This document shows, piece by piece, positions 54,544 to 64,000 of a stretch of DNA of 64,000 nucleotides (positions are counted from its first letter, which is position 1; every line of letters begins with the position of its first letter). Source of the stretch: Symbiodinium natans (Eukaryota; Sar; Dinophyceae; Suessiales; Symbiodiniaceae). Made by a program: the position numbers and the translations under genes. The notes beneath the pieces are model-generated. The model was not told where the DNA came from. It worked only from the letters and a program-made list of their open reading frames with translations, and did no database searches. The stretch covers positions 62,001 through 126,000 of the forward strand of contig CAJNDS010002318.1 in NCBI GenBank assembly GCA_905221605.1. Direction: 5' to 3'.

Positions 54544-54569
54544 GTTTAGGGTTTAGGGTTTAGGGTTTG
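54544..54569 (-). repeat. Short inverted (TTTAGGG)n array
   Basis: Three to four units in opposite orientation, about 115 bases after the array at 54310; the same paired arrangement as at 43746/43970. Confidence 0.9.
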
Positions 54570-56402
54570 CAAAGTTGCAGGCCTGGGATGATGCTGCAAG
54601 CCAGGTGGACGCCGTCATGTCGTGCGATTTCGGTTTTCGGGTTGGACAGACTGTTCGTGGCCTTAGACCACTCGACATTTTGTTGCATTTAAGACGCAGT
54701 CCACTGATCCAGTCCAAGCAAATCTTCTTCGTGACCCCCAGCTGGAGCAGTGGTTCGACTGGTTTCTGTCGCAAGCCTTCAGTTCAGCCTGAATCAATGG
54801 TGAATCAATGGTTTACCACCTTCGCCGAAGACAGCGCCCATGCGCAAAGACAGCGCCCATGCGCATCAAGATCATGCTCAGTACACGGATGGTGGCAGTT
54901 ACCTGATTCGTCCGAAGAAAAGGCGACATCAAAGGCGCCATAAACACACTTGTGATTTTTCCAGCTTTCGCTCTCCGCTGCAAACTCATACTCGGCTGAC
55001 ACATGTACCCTCAGTTCTGCACGAACAATTCCGAGTGCTACCCGCTGTTCCATACGTCGCCGATTTCTTTTCACTCATGAGGGCCCTCCCAGGCAACTCG
55101 GGCCAGCGAAGCCCCGTGTGGTTGGTCTGACAAGTGCGCACGCTCGCGATGCCTGGGACGCAGGATCCACAAAGTCGGAGCCTTCTCCTTTTGATTACTA
55201 GGCAAAATCTTCGACGGAAGTGTTTTCTCCACTTCGTTTCAGTCATGGCATGATTCACTACCTGTACCAGAGGTTCTGTCAACATGCATACGCACTGAAA
55301 CTACTGTGCAAACCCTCTGTAGAAACACGATCTTTTTGACGACATCCTGAATTCCAACAGCCGTCAACTCTCATTTGACACTCACGCCAGATACGTTTGA
55401 TTCTACGCAATGTCCGGTTTCCAAGCCTTGGACACTTGTCAGGTGGAGCTTTGATCGCCCGTCCTTTGGGCCATAGAACACAGGGCCTAAAACCCAGCAC
55501 TGCTGTGAACCACGCTCCTCAAGCCCGCCCCCCCCCTTTTTAAAATCCTCTTTGTGCGATTTCAGGCGGACCTGGCATGCCACGAGTACATTCTGGTTGG
55601 TAGGTTGCACGCCGGTCTGTGCTTTTTGAGGCTGAAATCTAACACGGAACCTCAGGAACAACATCTAAGCAAGACCTTTCCTTGACATCGGAAAAGATCC
55701 CTTCTTCCAAGCCGAATCGATGATGAGCCGAACCGATGATGCAGGCTACGGAAGCTCCCCCATCTCCTCCGGCAAGGCCATCAAGTTCTATGAGGTTTCG
55801 GGCATTTGCGGATGTTGTGTTTGGGGTTCTTAGAGAAGTCAGCAAAGCAAAAACTGCTCCAGCGCAGAGCAAGCTAGGAAAATGAGCCACATTCTTGGTC
55901 CAAGGCGCCTTTGCATTCAGGGAAGGAAGGCGGTTGCGAACGTGGCACCCATCAATCCCGAAGTTTCCCTCAATCCATGCAGGTGTGGCGCTGCGGGCGT
56001 GCAGGGTGCAGCACCTTGCCTCGTGCCATTCTCTCAGCCGTTGAGCAGAAGTCTGGGTTTAGGGTAGAGGTGAGACAGTGAGGATGCAAGTCGTTTAGAG
56101 TACGGGCTCAGGTTTAGGGCCGGAATCCATTTAACGGTTGAGTCTTTGGGTTTAGGGTGTCTGGAGGGTGCAGGTTTGGAGCTTAAAGGTTTCCCTGCCC
56201 CAGCCCATCTCCCGGCTTCCCTGACCTTTGCCCCCACAATCCGTTTCAGCATGTTGCACCCCTGCGCTTGCGGATGCCATGTGCTGAGGACCTCTTCTGC
56301 CCCAAGACCTTGCGCTGCTCAAAGCCCTTCCAGCCTCCAGTCGCAGCTTGAGTACTGGCGCCTCCTGGCAAGAACATTGGGATTCCCGTTCTGCACACGA
56401 AC

Positions 56403-56471
56403 AAACCCTAAACCCTAAACCCTAAACCCTAGACCCTAAACCCTAAACCCCAAACCCCAAACCCTAAACCT
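56403..56471 (+). repeat. Interstitial telomeric repeat (CCCTAAA)n
   Basis: About nine units, with CCCTAGA and CCCCAAA variants. Confidence 0.95.
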
Positions 56472-57531
56472 TGGCAACTGCACAGACGTGGTGAGCTTCA
56501 GGCGAGATGGCGCTGGATCTCCAAAGGCCGCAGCTTGCGGAGCTGTGGGCCCCCAAAGCCGAGAAGCGTCCGAGTGAGAGCTCTCCCGAGTGCCCTTGCT
56601 CCCGGCAGGAAGCTGCAGAAGCCCTGCATCAGCTCCAAGGCATCCAGTTCCCGGTGGCCATCCTTCAGCTATCGCGTTCTTAAAGGGGGCCGGGGGGGAG
56701 CATGCTTCGCCGGACTGCTCGGAAGCTTTGCGTTAGAGAAGCAGCACGCAGGAAGCAACAAAACCTTCTCAAAACTTCGCGGTCAACACATGCAGACAGC
56801 AAGGCAGCTTTCCAGGGCTCCACAGAACAGGCTTGGGCACTGGGGATCACTAGGGTGTTCCCTACCATCGCTGGGGCTGGGGAGCTGCTGGGGAAAAGGT
56901 ACATTTCGAAAGCAGCCGAACCTTCAATCTGAAGCACGCAGCGGCAGGGAAGTCCACGTACGCTTTGAAATGCGATGCATGGCCAGGTTCTTTGCAACCA
57001 CAATTTCTTGAAATACAAGACACTGGGACACAGATTCGAGGAATTCCACAAGCTTCCAAGCCACCTCCTCCCCCCCCTTTTTAGGAACATGGTCTTTTTT
57101 GGGTCCTGAAAGGGGTTCAAAGGGATATGCAATGCTAAAACTCCCCACGACTCTCCAAGGCTTCTTAAGCTTCCCCCAGGTTCCGAAGGGACCTACCCCC
57201 CATGACCCCCCATGAACCCCCCTCCCTTAAGGACCCTCGAATACTTCAGCCAAGCGCCATGATTCTGTTGAGGCAACGCCGACACCGGAGACTGCCGTAA
57301 GTCTCGCTTCGCGCAGGTAGGGTGGGCTGGGAGTGGGCTGAGTGGCCGGCGTTTGTGCCAGATTCAGACTTACGTGGTCAGCAGGGGGGGTGGCGGAGGA
57401 AGGGCTGGAAGTTGAATCTCGAGTGTGTCCGATGCATCTACAGAAGCTCCTATGCTGTTTGGATCGAGTTGAGGCTTGCAGCTTCTACACAGCTGCTGGT
57501 AGTCTCTACCGCCCCATCCTGTTTCCAGAGC

Positions 57532-58551
57532 ATGTCGCCGTCTGACATGTCTGAGAAGCTAAGCAAGCTAAGTGTCGTTCAGATGTCGGGGCAGGTCCTT
57601 GAGGTTGACGTCGCATCTCTGCCCGATGATTGCAGAGTGCACGATCTCAAAAGGCACCTTTCCAGCAAGCTGTCCTGCCCGACCTTCAGGCTTACCCTGT
57701 TGAACGGCGGCACGGTCCTGAAGAATCACGATTCCTGGCAGGCGATAGGAAATCCGATGACCCTGTCAGTGGTGCAAGCATCCCCTGCTGCAAGTTGGGT
57801 GCACGACTACTGGGACGAACTCTTGGAGGCCGTGTCTGGAGATGACATCCTTGGAGTGGATGAGGCCTTGGCAAAGGGCCAGAGCCCAGACACCCTGGCT
57901 TTCGGAGGAGAAACTGTCCTCTTTGCCGCTGCGAGAAATGGGTTTCTCGATGTGGCGCGGTCACTCGTCGATGCTGGTGCGAGCCTGCACCATCGCTTTC
58001 GAGGAGTGTTTACGCCTTTGTACATTGCTTCTTGGCAGGGCCACTTGGAGGTCGTGCGTCTCTTTGTTGATGCTGGCGCGGACCCGAACCAGGGCCTGTG
58101 TGCAGCGGCATTTAGAGGACATGCGGCGGTGGTCCAATTCCTCCTCAATCGCGGTGCAGACGTCAATGCACCAGACGAGCATGACCAGCTGCCTGCTGAG
58201 ATTGCTTGTGCAGAGGGCCATTTGGAGGTCACGCGCCTGCTTTTGCATGCGCAAGCCGGGTTGGGCCAGGACCTACAACCAGAGAGGCTGTTGCACGCTG
58301 CTGTCAGCGGAGGCCACATCGAAGTGGCGCGCCTGTTGCTGCAAGTTGGTGCTGACGTGCACGAAGCCAATGCCAACAGCGACTCCCCGATGGAAGCAGC
58401 CCGGCGAGGCGGAGACCTCGAAATGATCGAGCTCTTGGAGAGTGCAAGTGATGTTAGTGATGTTAGTGTTCCTGGGCAGTGTCATAACCGCCCTTGTCTG
58501 CACCTGAACCCGATGTTCCAAGAGAGGCAGGTGTGGATGAATTCATTTTAA
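57532..58551 (+). CDS. Ubiquitin-like / ankyrin-repeat protein, single exon
   Basis: The frame is open from 57322. ATG 57532 (MSPSDMSEKL) is chosen because it lies just after TTTCCAG, a fitting spliced-leader acceptor, and before the first recognisable domain; 57547 is an alternative. Residues about 15-80 (VVQMSGQVLEVDVASLPDDC then HDLKRHLSSKL) form a ubiquitin-like beta-grasp commonly found ahead of ankyrin repeats in dinoflagellates. Residues about 95-305 hold six or seven ankyrin repeats, for example GETVLFAAARNGFLDVARSL, TPLYIASWQGHLEVVRLF, FRGHAAVVQFLLNRGADVNA, AEGHLEVTRLLL and GGHIEVARLLLQVGADVHEA. Ankyrin repeats are protein-binding scaffolds; the partner cannot be told. The gene is intact and ends QERQVWMNSF, 340 codons including the stop. 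Confidence 0.85.
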   Translation: MSPSDMSEKLSKLSVVQMSGQVLEVDVASLPDDCRVHDLKRHLSSKLSCPTFRLTLLNGGTVLKNHDSWQAIGNPMTLSVVQASPAASWVHDYWDELLEAVSGDDILGVDEALAKGQSPDTLAFGGETVLFAAARNGFLDVARSLVDAGASLHHRFRGVFTPLYIASWQGHLEVVRLFVDAGADPNQGLCAAAFRGHAAVVQFLLNRGADVNAPDEHDQLPAEIACAEGHLEVTRLLLHAQAGLGQDLQPERLLHAAVSGGHIEVARLLLQVGADVHEANANSDSPMEAARRGGDLEMIELLESASDVSDVSVPGQCHNRPCLHLNPMFQERQVWMNSF

Positions 58552-60884
58552 CGCGAGGACGAGCGCATTGCCAAGCTTTGCGCCGTTCTCTTCATGCCAA
58601 ACGATGGCTCAGGCACAGGCGTAGCCTCAATCTTCCTGCATAATTCATGTGAGAGGGTGGCAACTCAAAGCCCTGCTTCTAATGGTGCCGAGCTTGCAGC
58701 AAACGAGCAGATCGATGTCGGCCGTTAAAAAACCTGCGCATTGCCATGCATGCGTCAAACCTTTGCTGTCACCTCGCGGAACTCTGCAGGTCTGAGAGCA
58801 GCAGTGAAGGAGATTGCCCCGCAGGCACATTGGCCGGGTTTTGGGACTTCTTCTGTCAACTCACCGTGCGAGTTGAATTGCAGAACTCGAACTCGTCTAC
58901 CATGCTTCGTTGGAAGGCAATTTGGCAGAAGATTCTGAGACGACAGTTGCAGATGGACGAGAGTTGGTCAGCCATTGATAAACTGTGCTAGCCCGGAGCC
59001 AGCGTGTATGCGTTTACAAATCAGTGGATAGGCGGCGCCGTCTGACTGACGCGTGCAAAGAGATTTGCCACAGGTTGCAAGTGACACTCCCCCTGTTTAG
59101 TTGCATACTGCATGAAGTAGTTCTTTGTTGCACCAGCGGGGCATTGCTGGGAGGTGAGAACAGGGAGGAAGCTAATGATGTAGCGGTGGTAACTCAGGGA
59201 GGAAGCAAATGTAGCGGTGGAAACGGAGACTCACAGTGACCAATCGCTGTCCGATTGCCCCGCTGTGTGAATGCAATTCGATCAGTCTTGGTAGGGCCTG
59301 ACAGAGCGCTGTGGGTCCATTGCAGTCCCAGCAAAGCGGCCCTTCACAATTCAACTGCATCACTCCACAAGACTTCCCGTGCGCGTAAAGGTGCTAACAA
59401 AAGCTTTGTTCAACGCACTGCCCGAAACAGACGCCTGAGAGTCGAGCCTCAAGCATGAAGCTGGCTGTATGCCGGTTCAAAATGCACGTGACGCGAGATT
59501 TCTGCAACCAGCAAGCTTCCCACGCAGGACTCATAGACATTGACTCTGCCGCACCATGGAGGGGTATCCCACCATGCAAAGCCAGCGAAGTCAGACCAAA
59601 CATGTTGAGCCGTGCTCCCTGCAGAGACCTGAGCAGCCACTGTGTCATGGCCGCTTGTTTCCTTGGAGGCTCGCATGTCAAGGCACTCACTTAGCCCTAA
59701 ACCTAAGCCCAAGAGCCCCTGAAACCTCCCTAAACATCCCACTCGAACTCCAGGCTCTAGGACCCCTCAGAAGCCCCAAATCCTGGAAGCCTCGGATGCT
59801 TCCTCGGGCCAGGCTGTTGGCTATGAGATATGAGACCGGGCATCGCCGTGGAGCGAGCCAGGGCCAAATTTCAGATTTGCACGGTTCATGTCCAGGTAGT
59901 TGGGCTGTAAAGCTTGCAAAGCGTCTGGCTTCTGGGCGTCTCGGCTTTGGCTCGATTTGCTCAGCAAAGATGAGTAGACCGGGTCATAATATTTGGCACA
60001 ACCCTGCCAGGGTACGCATGTGGAAGTAGCGCTGGAGGTCGAAGCCGCAGATCTCACGCCCGACAGTTTCGTGTGGACCCGAGTGTCGCCTTACTGGCTC
60101 TTTGTAGGGAATCAGTGAGCTGCCCTGAATAGTCCCCTCAGAGGAACATCTTCTCAGTTCGTTTACGCACCCTTGCCATCTGGATGCTGTGCTCACCAAT
60201 GACACGGTGTGAGGTGGAATCGCGGCTTGCTGTAGAATGGTGTGAGGAGACTGTGTACAGTAAACCCGAAACTTGCGCCGAACCCACAAGCGCCCGGAGC
60301 CCTATAAAGCCTGGACCCGTGATGCAGTCAAGGTGCAGAAGTACGTGGTGGAGAACACGCCCCGGGCTTGGAATCGACTTGCTCCCTTCCCATTTGCTCC
60401 TCCCAGTGCTGGAAAACCCCAAGCCTGGAAACCCTGAGTTTTACGTTCAAGTTTGGAAGTTCGGAGTAGCTCAAAAGCTTGAGAATCATCTTGGACGCCA
60501 CTTCAGTGTGCATCCAGGAAAGTGGACCTCTATGTTGAACATTGGGCTTGGGGCCAGGGTTTGGAAGCTATATATATCTATATGTATGGCTATACATGTC
60601 TATATAAATACATATCTATATATATGGTACCCCCCCCCCCAGTTATCCACACCTTTTCTGCTTGTTTTGTGTTTTTCTTGTTCTGGCGCTGCGTATTTCT
60701 TTTTTTCGTTCGTAATTTGTTTTCTTTGCCCCAGCGTGTTGATTATATTTTCCTTCTTCCTCTATTTATATCTGGTTGATTATCTGTATGTTTATACTAC
60801 ACCTCTAGAGACGTTTCTAGAGTGCATAGTGTACTTAAATTTCAAGGCCTCAATGGTCAAGCACGATGAGGGACAAGGAGTATT
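58552..60884. other. No gene recognised
   Basis: Overlapping short frames without motifs. An AT-rich TATATATCTATATG stretch lies at 60568-60628, followed by a C run. Confidence 0.5.
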
Positions 60885-60887
60885 GAA

Positions 60888-61440
60888 GTTCAATGCTCCG
60901 GATTGAACTTCAATACTCCGGGATTCAAGATTCAAGATTCAAGGTTCCCGGGAAAAGTTTCCCCGGGATCTTGAATCCAGGGTCCCGAAGTATTGAAGTT
61001 CAATCCGGGGTATTGAACTTCAATACTCGGGACCCTGGATTCAAGATCCCGGGGAAACTTTTCCCTGGAACCTTGAATCTTGAATCTTGAATCCCGGTGT
61101 ATTGAACTTCAATCCGGAGCATTGAACTTCAATACTCCGGGATTCAAGATTCAGGATTCAAGGTTCCAGGGAAAAGTTTCCCCGGGATCTTGAATCCAGG
61201 GTCCCGAAGTATTGAAGTTCAATCCGGGGTATTGAACTTCAATACTCGGGACCCTGGATTCAAGATCCCGGGGAAACTTTTCCCTGGAACCTTGAATCTT
61301 GAATCCCGGAGTATTGAACTTCAATCCGGAGCATTGAACTTCAATACTCCGGGATTCAAGATTCAGGATTCAAGGTTCCAGGGAAAAGTTTCCCCGGGAT
61401 CTTGAATCCAGGGTCTCGAGTTTTGAAGTTCAATCCAAAG
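60888..61440. repeat. Palindromic tandem repeat, unit about 212-219 bases
   Basis: The word ATTGAACTTCAATACTCCGG recurs at 60902, 61121 and 61333. Within each unit the order is GATTCAAGATTCA, CCCGGGGAAACTTTTCCC and CGGGACCCTGGATTCAAGAT, present on both strands, so each unit is itself close to a palindrome. The last unit is partial. Confidence 0.9.
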
Positions 61441-61479
61441 CCTGAGGGCTCCCCGGAGACTATCTCTAATACCCTGACG

Positions 61480-62950
61480 GGGTTAGCTCTATAGGGTTTA
61501 GCCCTATAGGGTCTAAGCTTTAAGCATTACCCGAAACCCTTGAGGGTCAGAACCCTAAAAACCCTTGAGGGCTCTAAAGATTAGAAGGCTGTAGCCCTAG
61601 AGGTGCTGAAACCATAGTTAGAGTATTTAAATGGGCCGGGCCGTTTCCCAAAATAACTATTTTGTTTCAAAATTTCAAGGATTTGAAGGAATGTACGGAT
61701 TTTAAAAATTCAAAGGGCCGGGCATTTCCCAAAATAGTCGATTTTTTTCAAACTTTTACGGATTTTAAAGTATCTAAGTGGCCTTTTACATTCCTTAACA
61801 TCCTTAAACAGTTGAAAGCCAGAGTATGTTAAGGAGTTTACAGGGTTTTCAAGAATTGAAGGGTCTTTGTAAATTCTTTAAAATCTTTGAAGCTTTAACA
61901 GGGGAAACAGAACCATCAAATAGTACGTAAAGGTGAGTCGTACACAGGGTTATAAGGTTCTAATCCTAGCCGTAATGCCTCAACCTTAAACCATAACATG
62001 TGAACCCTATAGGCCTATAGGGTACATAGGGTTTAAACCCTATCGGGCTAACCCCGTGAGGGCTTTAGAGATGAACTTTTTGGGATTTAAAGGTTTACAA
62101 AACTAAGGTCTGGGCATGTATACCTTCAAAGCCTATAGGGCTGCAACCTTTGAGGCTTTAAGAGCCCCATAGGCTTTCAGGGTTCTGACCCAAAAGGGCT
62201 TGGGATTTAGATTGCCGTAAGCCCTTACGGTTTATCTCCATGGGCTTATAAACCTTTAAGACCCCTAAACTTTTGAACCCGATACATGGTGTGGGTACTT
62301 ATTCTGCTTATTCTTTGCATCTCCACCAAGCCCTATAAACAGAGGCAAAACCATGTGGGATTTTAGGTTTAGGGAATTAAGCCTCAAGCCTGATAGGGTT
62401 TTTCAGGCTCTAATCCTATAGGCAGTGCCTAAACCTAAAGCCCTAAACTGTTGAACCCTATAGGCCTATAGGGTTTAAACCCTATCGGGCTAGCCCCGTG
62501 AGGGCTTTAGAGATACCTTGAAAAACCCTAAACCTTTAGACTTTATGGGATTTAAAGGTTTGAAAACCTAAGGTCTGGGCATGTATACCTTCAGCGCCTA
62601 TGCGGTTAAAACTTTTCAGCCTTGTAGAGCCCTATAGGCTTTTAGGGTTCTGACCCTAAAGGGTGCAGGTTTAGATGCCTAAACCGTAAACCCTTGAGGT
62701 TTAAACTCTATGGGCTTAGGTTTAAATACCTAGATCTTAAAATCTTCAAACCTATTAACCGTATAGGATTAAAGGTTAAGGGTTTAGGTGTAATTGCTTA
62801 ACCTTGAAACCCTATGGATCTAAAGGTTCAGGTTCAGGTTTAACCCTAAACCCTATCGGCTTGAAGCCTTAAACCTTATAGGGTTTCAGTGCCTCTCTTT
62901 TTATAAGACTTAAACCTGAACCGATAGGGGTTTAGAGATTTAGCCCTGAA
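61480..62950. repeat. CCTATAGG-rich degenerate repeat block
   Basis: AT-rich, with many CCTATAGG, TTTAAACC and AACCCTATAGG words. A segment TAGGGTTTAAACCCTATCGG plus CCCCGTGAGGGCTTTAGAGAT occurs at about 62026 and again at about 62474, and AAGGTCTGGGCATGTATACC at 62104 and 62569, giving a period near 450-465. No gene. Confidence 0.75.
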
Positions 62951-64000
62951 AAAAAGCCTTTGCAAGAACCAGGGAGCGCAGCGGAGCGGAAGGGAGGGGA
63001 GGGGAGAAGGTCGCTGTGCCCAGTGTTTGGACAGATGGAGAGGACTCGACATCTCAAGGATTGCATGCATTTACGTTATGTAGGGGATTGGGCTATTGGA
63101 GGAGGGGGGGGAGTTCAGGGGTCACCGCGGCCCGTGAGCGATCTAATTGGCTCGCAACCACAAAAAGCGTGGAAAACCACAAAAAAGCGTGGATAACCCG
63201 GGGGGGGGGTAGCATATATATATACACACATATATGGTCTTCGTGCGCGCGGTGGCGGGACACGGGGAACAGCTTTGAGAGCCATGTCAATGCATCTTGG
63301 AGCAGATCTGAATGTGGGTGTTTGTCCATGTCTTTGTCCAATTCATCGCGCACACACACACACACACTTGCTCACTCGTGCTTCCTCTGAGTTGTGCAGA
63401 CGCTGCTCTCTGCACTTCCTGCCGACTTGCATTGCTGGCCACAGGAACCTTCTTGTTTCACAACACTCAATCCAGGCTCAGTCTCAGAGAGGAAAAGTAA
63501 CACTCAGCAACAGCGACTTTGTGGCATCGCTCACCACGGTCTTGTCTGTTGCTGCGAGTATCAACACCTTCTCCATCTTGAGGAGCTTGCAGAACAAATT
63601 CTTTGTTTGTTTTCAGTTGTCAGATGATAGCGGAACCACGATGGCTATGGCCAGGCCTGTCATACTCACCGGGGCGCTCCCGAAATCATGGGTGCCACTC
63701 TCAGATTTCGGGTTCGCTCGACTCGACTTCCCGAGGACCCCTCAACTTTAGATGTCCGCTCAGCTCATTTCGTGCAGTTGGGGGGGCAAAGGCCCTCCAT
63801 GCAGTCACTGCATAGCCGCAAGACCCAGGAGCCGGCCCTTTCGTGGACGCCAGAAAGCCTGCTGGAGATGGCATCTGGGCTATCTGAAAGTTGATCGAGT
63901 TTGAATCGGGTTGTCTGGAGTCTTCAGCTGCATCTTCTGAGAGAGGTTTACCTGGCAGCGCGGAGGGTCTTCGATTCACCTTGCAGAGGGTTTAGGGTTT
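62951..64000. other. No gene recognised; ends in telomere-like units
   Basis: Short AT/AC tracts at 63213-63236 and a CA run at 63350-63368. The last 14 bases are GGGTTTAGGGTTT-like, so another telomeric array may begin at the window edge. Confidence 0.45.

Larger units (their letters stand above)
53350..57531. other. No gene recognised; several telomere-like arrays and a MITE-like element
   Basis: Frames are short and overlap on both strands with no motif. The recognisable items are listed separately. Isolated GGTTTAGGGT words also occur at 56055, 56110 and 56148. Confidence 0.5.

Noticed and set aside
63650-63751. LSDFGFARL resembles a protein-kinase DFG motif
   Set aside because: No HRD, glycine loop or other kinase motif was found nearby; one short match is not enough.

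Overview
The window reads as nuclear DNA of a dinoflagellate; I cannot name the genus. The evidence is a ketosynthase gene of the dinoflagellate stand-alone type, introns whose 5' ends are GT, GC or GA while the 3' end is AG followed by an exonic G, plant-type CCCTAAA/TTTAGGG repeats scattered internally, very abundant microsatellites, and a heavy retrotransposon load. No rRNA, tRNA, CRISPR or bacterial-style operon was found. Cellular genes are few and far apart.

Left part (1-13.6 kb): a ketosynthase gene on the minus strand (main exon 2233-5202, two probable further exons to about 1790) whose product also carries an N-terminal oxygenase-like segment and glycogen-binding-like C-terminal repeats. 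A WRNIP1/RarA-type AAA+ ATPase follows on the minus strand (8270-10157), for which three exons can be joined exactly into a 535-codon frame. A long imperfect inverted repeat lies at 12.4-13.3 kb.

Middle part (13.6-38.5 kb) is almost entirely mobile DNA. (1) A minus-strand LINE-like element (about 13.62-22.2 kb) has an AP-endonuclease plus reverse-transcriptase ORF, an upstream ORF ending in a RING-H2 finger, and a third unknown ORF, separated by microsatellites and copies of a C7/G7 hairpin. (2) A 1.7-kb DNA transposon with an ISXO2-like transposase pseudogene (24743-26463) sits inside an AGT-trinucleotide tract, with a 7-bp target duplication. (3) A Ty1/copia-like element (about 27.3-38.5 kb) has gag, protease, integrase, RT and RNase H, an extra C-terminal methyltransferase-like tail, and a downstream two-membrane-segment ORF. 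Its integrase is split by (4) a 4.3-kb tyrosine-recombinase retroelement (29378-33697) with the complete split-direct-repeat architecture A1-ORFs-B1-A2-B2. This nested element lacks a recognisable RT and carries the recombinase upstream of an RNase H. Removing it restores the copia frame to the base.

Right part (38.5-64 kb): exons of a divergent kinesin motor gene (about 43.09-45.78 kb) with telomere-like repeats in its introns; a TIR-like multi-membrane-span gene (exons joined from 48605 to 51239, with two GA-AG introns); a small possible membrane ORF (52654-53349); and an intact single-exon ubiquitin-like/ankyrin-repeat gene (57532-58551). Around these lie short inverted-repeat (MITE-like) elements, interstitial telomeric arrays in both orientations, a palindromic tandem repeat at 60.9-61.4 kb and a degenerate CCTATAGG-rich repeat block at 61.5-62.95 kb.

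The genes do not form a pathway. The coherent story is of sparse cellular genes in a nest of retroelements.
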